In this document: positions 36,623-45,311 of the stretch, one piece after another | How positions within the stretch are numbered: position 1 is the first letter of the stretch | Layout: each line of letters begins with the position of its first letter | From: a candidate division KSB1 bacterium | GTDB lineage: Bacteria > Zhuqueibacterota > Zhuqueibacteria > Thermofontimicrobiales > Thermofontimicrobiaceae | Length of the DNA: 64,000 nt | Reading direction: 5' to 3' | Assembly: GCA_034506395.1 (NCBI GenBank) | Contig: JAPDPQ010000001.1 | Span: 254,435-318,434, forward strand | The notes under the pieces: model-generated | What the model saw: the letters and a program-made list of their open reading frames with translations, nothing else | What the model was told of the DNA's origin: nothing | Database searches by the model: none | Made by a program: the position numbers and the translations under genes

Positions 36623-37372
36623 TTGAAATTACAAGCTGTCCTATTTGATCTTGATAACACGCTCATCTTGTTCGAAGAACTGGTTTTTTTCAAGCATTAT
36701 AGCCAGAAACTTTATGCTGCATTTGCTGACCTGATGACCCCTCAGGAATTTTCTGGGCGGCTGATCCATTCAACACAAATGATGATTCAGAACAATGGGG
36801 AACTCACCAACGCCGAGTTCTTTATTCAGGATTTTGCGAATGGAACTGGCGCCGACGAGCGAGAGTTGTGGCAACGATTCGCTAAATTTTATGAACAAGA
36901 GTTTGAACAATTTCAGCCCCTCATGCAACCCCACCCAGATGGCAGGGACGTAATCCAATTTCTCAAAAGTAAAAAATTGAAGATAGTGATCGCCTCTAAC
37001 CCCATGTTTCCAACTCATGTTCAACTGGCGCGCCTGCGCTGGGCTGGATTGGGCGATATCGAATTCGACCTAATCACCAGTGCTGAGAATACTACCTATG
37101 TAAAACCTCGGCTCGAATATTACCAACAAATTTGCGAGCGGATTGCAGTCCCCGCCGATTGTTGCGTCATGGTGGGCAATGACCCGTTCAACGACATGAT
37201 CGCTGCCAAAATCGGGATGAAAACTTATCTAACGACCGACACGAATCACTTATCGATCGAGCTGAGCCGGGAATTGGCGAAAAATGCAAATTTAGAAATG
37301 CCAAAACCAGATTTCAGTGGACCTTTGTCAGGGCTCAAGCAAGCGATCGAACAATTGCTTCAAGAAAAATGA
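36623..37372 (+). CDS. HAD-superfamily hydrolase, TTG start
   Basis: Probable phosphatase of 249 residues. The frame opens at 36566, but GAGGAGG at 36611-36617 lies five bases before TTG 36623, which gives the standard family start MKLQAVLFDLDNTLI, so I take that TTG as the initiation codon. Motif I is DLDNT (nucleophile Asp9, acid Asp11), motif II is in IASNP, motif III is the Lys of YVKPRLEYY, and motif IV is VGNDPFNDM. The helical cap between motifs I and II marks subfamily IA. The substrate is unknown and there is no operon partner. Confidence 0.9.
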   Translation: MKLQAVLFDLDNTLILFEELVFFKHYSQKLYAAFADLMTPQEFSGRLIHSTQMMIQNNGELTNAEFFIQDFANGTGADERELWQRFAKFYEQEFEQFQPLMQPHPDGRDVIQFLKSKKLKIVIASNPMFPTHVQLARLRWAGLGDIEFDLITSAENTTYVKPRLEYYQQICERIAVPADCCVMVGNDPFNDMIAAKIGMKTYLTTDTNHLSIELSRELAKNANLEMPKPDFSGPLSGLKQAIEQLLQEK

Positions 37373-37641
37373 GTTTTTGAACCCCAAGCTTTCAACGCGA
37401 GGGATCAGGCTATCGAAAGCGCACAAGGACTTCATCATCTGATACCATAAAGCGAAACCAAAAGCGCAGCGACATTCATAACTATGCCTTAGTTATCGAT
37501 CTGACTCATTTTTGAAAAATATCAGAGGTAGAGTGGAACCATTGTTCGTTGAATGCACGATCATATTTCAAGAAGGATATGCCTGGATTTGAGTGAATAT
37601 CGACCGGAAAGAATCAATTTTTGGGTGAACGCTTCTCAATT

Positions 37642-38565
37642 TTATTTAAATTCAAATACCAACACGCGATCGTTGTCTAACACAAAAACTTGATGTTGGA
37701 ACGCCGCCACATCAATGGGTTGCTGGAATGAGCCATGTTGATCCGATATTTTCGACCACGTGATCAAAAGCTCGCCATCACTCTTGAACACCGCGATCCG
37801 CTTATTGCCCGCGTCAGCGACAAACAGTCGTTTCAATGCATCGAAAAATATCCCTTGCGGCTCCTTCAAAAAATTGGTGCCGATTTCGGTTAAGTAGTTG
37901 CCAAAATAATCGAACACCATTACCTTGTTCGCCCGACCGTCCGATACGTAAATGCGATCATCGCGACCGACAGCAAGCTGGATCGGCTGTAATAATCGAC
38001 CCCGGCCATCCGCCAGCCCTCCGAAGCTGATCTCTGGTATTCCAAACGAATTGAGCTTGAGCACTCTAATATTTTCAGCATCGAGAATAAAAAGCTCGCC
38101 GTGGATCGAACTGGCGATGCTTTTTGGATAACCGAATTGCAAGTGGTTTGCCCAATCCTGGTTGGAGTATAACGAAGAAATGTAATTCAAATCTTTATCA
38201 TAACGCTCAATGCGATGATTATTATAATCGGCGACAAAGATGTCCAGGACAGCGCTGGCATGAATATCAAACGGCGAAAAGAACTGCTCTTTCCCCCATC
38301 CAAAGCCGCCGACACTCCGCAATAGACGGCCATTCCGATCAAACTTCAAAATGCGATTATTGCCTGTGTCCGCAATGTAAACGGCTCCAATGAGGTCTAC
38401 TGATATGCCTCTGGCCCCTTTTAATTGAATGCCCGAGGCACTATCCCCGGCCAAGGTGTAAAGATAAATTGGCTGGGCAATCTGGTCCGTCTGTGCTGAA
38501 AGCTCCCAATGGATCATAAACCCGATAGCAATGCCCAACCATAGCAGTTTCTTGCCAATTATCAT
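37642..38565 (-). CDS. Secreted NHL-repeat beta-propeller protein
   Basis: 307 residues. The signal peptide ends near ELSAQ, and AGGA lies before ATG 38565. The mature part is about six NHL repeats with the recurring core of a variable strand, then V-Y-I-A-D-T-G-N-N-R-I-L-K-F-D and its variants (IFVADYNNHRIERYD, LFVADAGNKRIAVFK), which should close into a six-bladed propeller. It probably binds ligands or partners outside the cytoplasm; no catalytic residues are evident. It stands alone. Confidence 0.9.
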   Translation of the reverse strand: MIIGKKLLWLGIAIGFMIHWELSAQTDQIAQPIYLYTLAGDSASGIQLKGARGISVDLIGAVYIADTGNNRILKFDRNGRLLRSVGGFGWGKEQFFSPFDIHASAVLDIFVADYNNHRIERYDKDLNYISSLYSNQDWANHLQFGYPKSIASSIHGELFILDAENIRVLKLNSFGIPEISFGGLADGRGRLLQPIQLAVGRDDRIYVSDGRANKVMVFDYFGNYLTEIGTNFLKEPQGIFFDALKRLFVADAGNKRIAVFKSDGELLITWSKISDQHGSFQQPIDVAAFQHQVFVLDNDRVLVFEFK

Positions 38566-39170
38566 AATAATTCCTTTTTTCAGACCTTCCTATTATCTTG
38601 AACCATCCTCCTGCAATACAAAATACATCTTTCTGTCCAAATAAGCAACATTAAATTTTGGCAGATGTGAAAGAGGCATAGCCAATTGTCTTATTGTCCA
38701 TAAATGAAGGAAAACATAGAGTCACCGATTTTGAGCTATGCATCCAATATCCTCGTCTTTCATCTTGCTAAGCTTCTCTCTTCCAAGGTAATTCTGTCAC
38801 TTCTTGAGGAAGAAACTGCAAGTCCTTTCTCACAAAACGGAGATGCATAGAAAAAATTTTCGAAGAATTTTGACGCAATTGATCTATTTAAATTTCCACC
38901 AGCTCCCACCACACTGCTGAAAATTCATCAAGGAATTTTTAGGGACCTTTATTTCTTGAGTGGAATTTGTAAATTGGCATTTCTGTGCGATTCCAATTCC
39001 CTAAAAAAGAAGTAACTAGCTGCCTCAAGTCAAAGTTGCAAGCCCAATGGCAAGACAAGAAAACCCCAATCACCGCAGCGATTGCTTGCCTCAGAACTGA
39101 TTGGAACTTGCACGACAGTGTGCGGAGTATAATTGGTCGAAAAATAAGTCATTTAAAAATCGCTGGTCTT
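38566..39170. other. 605-base intergenic region
   Basis: Lies between the divergent NHL and hydrolase genes and so should hold both promoters. The hydrolase frame extends back to 38985, but that extension has no family match and no ribosome site. ATGCATC and GATGCAT at about 38738 and 38842 are inverted but too far apart to interpret. Confidence 0.4.
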
Positions 39171-39950
39171 ATGATTTCCAAACGACTTCATTTTACTGGC
39201 AGCCTCGGTTTCAAACTCAGCGCATTGTTGGACCTTCCGGATCGCGGCGACCCGCTGGTATATGCGATCTTTGCCCATTGTTTTACTTGTAACAAAAATT
39301 ATAAGATTCTGAACCATGTGAACCAAGCTTTAACCGATCATAACATCGGAGTCCTCCGATTTGATTTTACAGGGCTGGGGGCCAGCCAGGGAAGCTTCGC
39401 TGATACCAATTTCTCGTCCAATGTGGGCGATATTTTAGCGGCTGCTGAATTTTTAGACCTGAATTATCATTCTCCCCAACTGCTGATCGGCCATTCTTTC
39501 GGCGGGGCGGCTGTGATCCATACGGCCCCAAAGATTTATTCCTGTGCGGCTGTGGTGACCATCGCTACACCAGCGGATGTTTCATCAATTCGGGCGATCT
39601 TATTAAGCAAACGGATCGAGCTGGAGCGAAACGGATTCGCCACGTTCAGTATCTCTGGAAGGGAATTTCTGATCGGTCGACAGTTTTTGGACGATCTCGA
39701 ACAAATCGATTTTGCTCAATCGGTCAGAAATTTAAATAAGCCAATCCTAATTTGCCATTCACCCCAGGACGAATTGGTCGACATTCAAGAGGCTTATCGA
39801 TTGTTAAATTTGGCTAATCACCCCAAAAGCTTACTGTCGCTCGATCGCGCCGATCATTTGGTCTCAAATGAAAAGGATGGCAAATATCTCGGTTCTGTTA
39901 TAGCCGCCTGGGCACAAAAGTACATTCATCTTCCTTCATCATCTAACTGA
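39171..39950 (+). CDS. Alpha/beta hydrolase, the type often fused to OsmC
   Basis: 259 residues from ATG 39171, where family similarity begins (RLHFTGSLGFKLSALLDLP). The nucleophile elbow is GHSFGG (Ser), followed by the acid region CHSPQDELVDI and the catalytic His in DRADHLVS. The N-terminal oxyanion region is AHCFTCNKNYK. This is the hydrolase half of the known bifunctional hydrolase/OsmC proteins; here it is separate, with an OsmC gene 2.8 kb upstream. The substrate is unknown. The LEA-2 gene follows 11 bases after the stop, so the two are probably an operon. Confidence 0.88.
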   Translation: MISKRLHFTGSLGFKLSALLDLPDRGDPLVYAIFAHCFTCNKNYKILNHVNQALTDHNIGVLRFDFTGLGASQGSFADTNFSSNVGDILAAAEFLDLNYHSPQLLIGHSFGGAAVIHTAPKIYSCAAVVTIATPADVSSIRAILLSKRIELERNGFATFSISGREFLIGRQFLDDLEQIDFAQSVRNLNKPILICHSPQDELVDIQEAYRLLNLANHPKSLLSLDRADHLVSNEKDGKYLGSVIAAWAQKYIHLPSSSN

Positions 39951-39961
39951 AAGGGGTCATT

Positions 39962-40837
39962 ATGAAAAAATCGGGTTTGATCTATGGTTCGTCTTTGCTG
40001 CTGGGGTTAATGCTCCTGGCAATTCTAGTTTTTCGGTGCGCCACATTGCAGCAGATTGCAAATATCCAGCAACCGGTAGTCAACATAGAGAGAGTGAGAT
40101 TTACCGGTATGAGCTTTGAGTCGCTGGACCTGGCGTTTGATCTGAAAATCACTAATCCAAATCCGATTTCCGCTACATTGGCCGGTTTCGATTACGATTT
40201 TCAAATCGGCGATGCTTCTTTTTTGCGCGGCAATCAGGAAAAACAACTCACGCTCCAAGCACGAGGCGAAAGCTTGTTAGAGATCCCTCTTACTCTCAAC
40301 TTCAAAGATCTTTATAACACATTCCAGACACTAAAAAATCAGGATAGCTCCGCCTATAAATTGATCTGTGGGCTATCATTCAATCTCCCAGTTCTGGGTC
40401 CTACGCGGATCCCAGTCAGCAAATCGGGCAGTCTTCCGAATCTTAAGCTACCAGACATCTCCATCAGCTCGTTGAAGCTGAACAAAATATCACTCACTTC
40501 CGCAGATTTGGAACTGAAATTAAACTTGAAAAACGCCAACACTTTCAGCTTGCTACTGAGTCAATTGGATTACGATTTTGCAGTGAATGGAAAGACCTGG
40601 GTGAAGGGGCTAACTCAGAAACAAATGGAGGTCAAGGAAAAAGCAGCAAGCATCATCTCCATCCCCATTACGCTCAATTTTCTGGAAATGGGATCCGCCA
40701 TTTATCAAATGGTTACTGGGAATCAAAAGCTCAATTATCAATTGAAGGGCAATGTTGATTTAAAATCTTCGTTGCCATTATTGGGCCAGGTAAAGTTGCC
40801 ATTGGATCATGTGGGAGAAATAAGCATTTCGCGATAG
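39962..40837 (+). CDS. Membrane-anchored LEA type 2 (WHy) protein, two domains
   Basis: 291 residues with an N-terminal hydrophobic anchor ending in a Cys (LLLGLMLLAILVFRC), possibly a lipoprotein with an atypical lipobox. Two tandem LEA_2/WHy beta-sandwiches follow, aligned by NPNPISATLAGFDYDF then IPLTLNFKDLY, and NANTFSLLLSQLDYDF then IPITLNFLEMG. The family is known from desiccation and stress proteins; bacterial members sit in the envelope and are poorly understood. AAAGGGG lies eight bases before the ATG, just after the hydrolase stop, pointing to co-expression. Confidence 0.88.
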   Translation: MKKSGLIYGSSLLLGLMLLAILVFRCATLQQIANIQQPVVNIERVRFTGMSFESLDLAFDLKITNPNPISATLAGFDYDFQIGDASFLRGNQEKQLTLQARGESLLEIPLTLNFKDLYNTFQTLKNQDSSAYKLICGLSFNLPVLGPTRIPVSKSGSLPNLKLPDISISSLKLNKISLTSADLELKLNLKNANTFSLLLSQLDYDFAVNGKTWVKGLTQKQMEVKEKAASIISIPITLNFLEMGSAIYQMVTGNQKLNYQLKGNVDLKSSLPLLGQVKLPLDHVGEISISR

Positions 40838-41278
40838 TTCGATCTTTCATAGCAACGAGAAAATCATTCAACTTGAAAATTGGCTCCGCTTCTCCCATGC
40901 GCCTCTCATTTTACAGGCTGGTGAGAAAGGGAGAAACCCGGCTTCTCTCCGCTCCGTCGACTGGCAGATCTGTTCAGTTTTTAGAGGCCTGAAATAAAAC
41001 GGTTGGTCCCTGATCGGACTGCCAGTCTACGGAGGGATCTGTCCCAAATGAGTATTGAATTCTAAAGCTGCGGAGCTTTATCCCAAATGATATTTGCGCA
41101 GAATGCAGTCGGCAAGGGGTTTTCATCCAATTTCCTTGGCGATGGTCTATGGAAAAAATGAGTGGCTTGACCCGAGAAAACTGAAAACCTCTATGTCCAG
41201 TTGCATAAATTTGGGACGCTTTTTCAAGTTAAGGACTAACTGATTCCCTCCGTTGGGTCGGCTGCACACGATCTGAAG
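40838..41278. other. 441-base intergenic between convergent genes
   Basis: Contains the long inverted repeat listed separately and a direct repeat, TCCCAAATGA followed by TATT, at about 41042 and 41081. No coding frame and no clear T-tailed terminator. Confidence 0.4.
40952..41034. repeat. 16-base inverted repeat with 51-base spacer
   Basis: CTCCGTCGACTGGCAG at 40952-40967 pairs with CTGCCAGTCTACGGAG at 41019-41034, with one mismatch. The spacer is not symmetrical. It could be the ends of a small repeat element or a stem shared by the two convergent transcripts. There is no T run, so a simple terminator is unlikely. Confidence 0.6.
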
Positions 41279-42895
41279 TCAATTTCGTGCAACCATGGCA
41301 ACCAGCACGCCAACTATCAAAGCCACGCTACAGCCAAGGAAGACGTACCATGGCCAGAAAAAATGCAGCGGTTGAACGAAGCGGATCAATGAAACGAAGC
41401 CGATCAAGAGCACAGATAAAATCATTTGCTCGCGCCGGTCGTTCAGTTTCATGAAAATCCAGATGAAAGCGATCACCAACACAATGAGGATCGCATATTT
41501 TGGAATACCTGTAAAATTTCTGGCTGAGATAATGATCCAGGACATGAAGAAAATGGCGCTCCATTGAGCGATGAGCGCAGCGTTTTCCTTGACATGCCTG
41601 AAGAATACTCCGAGCAGAAATGTGCCCAACAACCCACCATAAGTGAATGAAGCGATTTCGAGGCCCAGTTCGACCACTGGATTGGTTTTATCTTTGAACA
41701 ACATGGCCCCGCCAATGAACACAAATCCCCAAACAGCTGTCATCAGCCGAGAAATAAATAGGTCTTTTCTTGGAGCGTTTCCCTTGCCAAAACGTGTTTT
41801 ATAGATATCCAGCACCGAAGAAGATGCAAGAGAATTCATCGAGCCGCTCAAGGTGGACATGGCTGCGGCAAAAATCCCTGCGATAATGAGTCCAGAAAGA
41901 CCTGGCGGCAAGGCTTCAACGATAAATTTGGGAAAAATTTCATCGGAGCTTGTGACAAAACTGCTCCCATCGCCCACTGGTTGAGCGTGATAAAAAGCAT
42001 AAAGCATCAGGCCAATGGTAAGAAATATGGCGAACTGTACCATCACCAAAACACCGCTGGTGATGAGCGCCTTCTGGCTATCCCGTAAATTATTGCAGGT
42101 CAACAATCGTTGCACAATGAGCTGATCCGTTCCATGAGAGGCCATTGATAGGAACATTCCGCCTACAAGGCTGGTGATGAAATGATAACCGGACTGAAAG
42201 AACGTACGCCAGTCGCCGTTCCAGGAGAAATTGAAAAGCTGAAATTTATTCTCTGGCTGAGCAGCGGCAACCACATCCTGCCAGCCATTGGGCAGATGCT
42301 GTAGCAGAAAAACTCCCGCAACAATTGCACCGCCGAGGTAGATTACCATCTGAATCACATCAATCCAAACTACAGCGCGAATCCCACCCAAATAAGTATA
42401 GACCACTGTCAAAAATCCGATGACGGCAATAGAAACTGGATAGCTCCATCCGGTAATCACTGAGAGCGGAATGGCTGTTGCGAACAATCGGACACCATCG
42501 GCCAGCAGTCGAGTAATCTGGAATATGACTGAAGAAAAATTTCGCATTCGCTGTCCAAACCGACCACCTAAAAATTCGTAAGCGGTAGCCAATTCGCCTT
42601 TATAATAGGCTGGTAAGAAGACGAAACTAACGATAATGCGCCCCAGAATGTAGCCGAACGTGAGCTGAAGAAAATTCAGGTTGCTCACATAAGCAATGCC
42701 GGGGATGCTAATAAAAGTCAGCGTGCTGGTTTCAGTGGCGACCACTGAGAAGCACACCGCCCACCAAGGCAAGTTGCGACCACCCAAAAAATAATCCCGA
42801 GTATCCTTTTGAAATTTTCCAAACCAAGAGCCCAGAACTGTCACACCAATCAAGTAGAAAAGCAAAATACCATAATCCAGCGGGGTAAATCCCAT
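41279..42895 (-). CDS. Sodium:solute symporter (SSS family)
   Basis: Inner-membrane carrier of 538 residues and about 13-14 helices using the sodium gradient. AGGAG sits five bases before ATG 42895 and overlaps a GTG at 42901, so I choose the ATG. The family pattern is clear in the first helices (DYGILLFYLIGVTVLGSWFG, then DYFLGGRNLPWWAV), the unwound region around ETSTLTFISIPG, and the later GIFAAAMSTLSGSMNS motif that holds the sodium site in this superfamily. The substrate (sugar, sialic acid, proline or another) cannot be told. There are no metabolic genes beside it. Confidence 0.94.
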   Translation of the reverse strand: MGFTPLDYGILLFYLIGVTVLGSWFGKFQKDTRDYFLGGRNLPWWAVCFSVVATETSTLTFISIPGIAYVSNLNFLQLTFGYILGRIIVSFVFLPAYYKGELATAYEFLGGRFGQRMRNFSSVIFQITRLLADGVRLFATAIPLSVITGWSYPVSIAVIGFLTVVYTYLGGIRAVVWIDVIQMVIYLGGAIVAGVFLLQHLPNGWQDVVAAAQPENKFQLFNFSWNGDWRTFFQSGYHFITSLVGGMFLSMASHGTDQLIVQRLLTCNNLRDSQKALITSGVLVMVQFAIFLTIGLMLYAFYHAQPVGDGSSFVTSSDEIFPKFIVEALPPGLSGLIIAGIFAAAMSTLSGSMNSLASSSVLDIYKTRFGKGNAPRKDLFISRLMTAVWGFVFIGGAMLFKDKTNPVVELGLEIASFTYGGLLGTFLLGVFFRHVKENAALIAQWSAIFFMSWIIISARNFTGIPKYAILIVLVIAFIWIFMKLNDRREQMILSVLLIGFVSLIRFVQPLHFFWPWYVFLGCSVALIVGVLVAMVARN

Positions 42896-43264
42896 GTCCA
42901 CTCCTTGTTCGTTTTAAGATCTGACCGTCTGCTTACGCTGAAGTTGCGAAGCACAAGGGAATTCGGTTCTAAAAATTAATTTGAAAAGTTCAGTTTTTTA
43001 TCTATCCCAAGCAAAAGTAGCTCATTGATCAGCCAAAATCTCTATCGAGCATGACTTGCGCAGATTAACGATGTGTCCGCTTTTTTTGATATGATGCAAA
43101 AGGAGTTCATGAACTGCATCAGCCATGAAAAACGAACGTCCTTACTCAATTTTGAACCTAATAAGATAAAAATAAAACGTCAAAAAGCAAGGGGAATTTG
43201 CAGGGATCCGATTGGGCGAGTACCCGCATTAATTGATAATTTTATGAAATAGCGAAAAAAGGTA

Positions 43265-43293
43265 TTGACAAAATCTGCGAAAAGCATTATATT
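43265..43293 (+). promoter_or_regulatory. Sigma-70-type promoter of the phosphofructokinase gene
   Basis: TTGACA (43265-43270), a 17-base spacer, then TATATT (43288-43293). Transcription from here would leave a leader of about 185 bases before ATG 43484, long enough to hold control elements. The rest of the 588-base gap from 42896 has no gene. Confidence 0.65.
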
Positions 43294-43483
43294 TTACTCC
43301 CAAAATTGATACCACAGGTAGAAATAATTAGACCGACCGTATCCCCACTGATAGTTTGCCGTCCTCTGGATTGATCAGCGAACAGAAGCTGAGATGATTG
43401 TTGATGATTGCTGTGTTATGCGAGAAGTATGTAGAATGAATTTATAGATAGAAAGAATGAATTTTCAAATGGAGTGAACAACT

Positions 43484-44689
43484 ATGATGACAATTGACAA
43501 GAAAAAAGGTATTATAGCCATTCTTACGGGCGGCGGCGATGTCCCGGGGCTGAACCCGGCGATTCGGGCGATCACCATTCGGGCGTTGCGTGAAGGCTTC
43601 CAAGTTATCGGTATTCGCCGAGGCTGGGCTGGGATGATCGATATTATTCCAGATAAAGATGCCGACAACAGCGAGAATTTCATGGTTTTGACTGAAGAGA
43701 TAGTGAACAAAGTTGGCCGAACTGGTGGCACTTTTCTTCATACATCTCGAACCCGTCCCAGTCATGTTCCGTTAGATGCAGTCCCTGCACATCTCAAAGA
43801 CAAGTATCATGACAAAGTGAATGATTTAACTCCAGAGGTGTTGAAGAATCTGGATTTCCTCGGGGTAGATTATCTAATTCCGATCGGCGGCGATGACACC
43901 TTGAGCTATGGAGTTCGACTGCATGACGAAGGAGTGAAAGTGATTGCAATCCCTAAAACCATGGATAATGATGTCCCAGGAACTGATTATTGCATCGGCT
44001 TCAGCACCTGCGTCACCCGGACCATTGAGATGACCCATCGATTGCGGACCTCAGCCGGATCGCATGAGCGCATTTTGGTCATCGAGGTGTTCGGCCGTTA
44101 TGCGGGCTTCACCGCCTTATTGCCCACAATGGCCGGTGCGGCGAATCGCTGCGTCATCCCAGAGTACGAATTCGATATCGAGCGGTTGATCGAACTGTTG
44201 GTCGCAGATCGGTTTACGAACCCCAGCCACTATTCTGTTGTATTGGTCTCCGAAGGGGCAAAATTCAAAGGCATGAACGAGATGGTCTATCAAAGTCATG
44301 AAACCGACGCTTATGGCCATAAAAAATTAGGTGGCATCGGCGATATCATCTCTGAGAAGATCAAAGAGCTCTCGCCCAAATTTAATAATGGCAAGCGCAT
44401 CAACGTGATCAATCAGCGACTGGGCTACCTGGTGCGCTGCGGCGACCCCGATGCATTGGATTCCATCGTGCCCATGGCCTACGGTAACCTCGCCTTGGAC
44501 CTGATCCTCGACGGTGCGCATGGTCGAGTGACCATTTTGAACAACGGCCGTTATGACAATGCCCCCATCGGAGTGGTCACCAGCTTTAAAAAGGTCGTCG
44601 ATGTCGAGAAATATTACAATACCGATCGATTGCGACCGCACTACAAACGGTTCGAATCCAAACCGCTCTTCATTATGGCAAGCGATTAA
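43484..44689 (+). CDS. 6-phosphofructokinase, predicted pyrophosphate-dependent
   Basis: Phosphorylates fructose 6-phosphate in glycolysis. 401 residues, longer than the ~320 of E. coli PfkA. The phosphate-binding loop is LTGGGDVPGLN and the catalytic loop is PKTMDND. ATP enzymes have GGDGS and PGTIDND; here the equivalents are GGDDT (~residue 136) and PKTMDND (~157). The second Asp and the Lys are the known signature of PPi-dependent enzymes, so I infer PPi as donor, which also makes the step reversible. GGAG lies before the start; ATG 43484 is followed directly by a second ATG. A strong promoter and a strong terminator make it a single-gene unit. Confidence 0.93.
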   Translation: MMTIDKKKGIIAILTGGGDVPGLNPAIRAITIRALREGFQVIGIRRGWAGMIDIIPDKDADNSENFMVLTEEIVNKVGRTGGTFLHTSRTRPSHVPLDAVPAHLKDKYHDKVNDLTPEVLKNLDFLGVDYLIPIGGDDTLSYGVRLHDEGVKVIAIPKTMDNDVPGTDYCIGFSTCVTRTIEMTHRLRTSAGSHERILVIEVFGRYAGFTALLPTMAGAANRCVIPEYEFDIERLIELLVADRFTNPSHYSVVLVSEGAKFKGMNEMVYQSHETDAYGHKKLGGIGDIISEKIKELSPKFNNGKRINVINQRLGYLVRCGDPDALDSIVPMAYGNLALDLILDGAHGRVTILNNGRYDNAPIGVVTSFKKVVDVEKYYNTDRLRPHYKRFESKPLFIMASD

Positions 44690-44715
44690 TTTCGACAAAA
44701 ATCTCAAAACAAACC

Positions 44716-44752
44716 TCCCGATGCTGATCTTTCAGCCTCGGGATTTTTTTTT
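44716..44752 (+). terminator. Rho-independent terminator after phosphofructokinase
   Basis: The arms TCCCGATGCTGA (44716-44727) and TCAGCCTCGGGA (44732-44743) pair over 12 bases with one mismatch and a four-base loop, followed by nine T residues. It lies 27 bases after the stop codon. Confidence 0.92.
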
Positions 44753-45237
44753 GCCTATTGCGAATTCAAACGATACATAATTATGTTTAGCAACAATACT
44801 CAGAATTTTTATGCCTCAATTTTGTGGTTATCTCAATCCTATGAGAGAAATCTATCAGTTCTCCATGGAAATGAAATCCCCCAAAGATGGGTTAAAACTT
44901 TTTCGGAATTAAAAGCAATCAAAAAAAGCTATTGAGCATCTTTCAGTAGAATGAGCGATAAAACTTTGGACTGCGGAGTCAAAAGGATGCGCTCGACAAT
45001 CTTATTCACCATTTCTCTGGATCACAATGCTGTGGGAACAATCAATCGTTTTGCTCCGAACCTATTATCATCGCCATAAACTAAAAATTATTTTTCAAAA
45101 TGCCTACCAACAGAAAACATTTTTTGAGAAATTTCATTTCTGATTTGGAACGATCCTCATCATGGCGATACATTTGCACATAATTTTCCTAGCATGCATT
45201 ATCGAAGTTGTCCTTTTGATCCCGCCATATTAATCTC
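44753..45237. other. Intergenic, A+T rich
   Basis: No coding frame, repeat or hairpin stands out between the phosphofructokinase terminator and the gatE promoter. Confidence 0.45.
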
Positions 45238-45266
45238 TTGACATTTATCAGCCAATTTTGTATTTT
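45238..45266 (+). promoter_or_regulatory. Candidate sigma-70-type promoter of gatE
   Basis: TTGACA (45238-45243), a 17-base spacer and TATTTT (45261-45266), about 40 bases before the gatE ribosome site. The -10 box is imperfect. Confidence 0.5.
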
Positions 45267-45311
45267 CCACTCTTCTCTTTTGGATGATGAATAAAGCAAC
45301 TCGAGGGGATT

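Noticed and set aside
38985..39170. 62-residue N-terminal extension of the alpha/beta hydrolase
   Set aside because: Family similarity starts at ATG 39171 and the extension reads like noncoding sequence.
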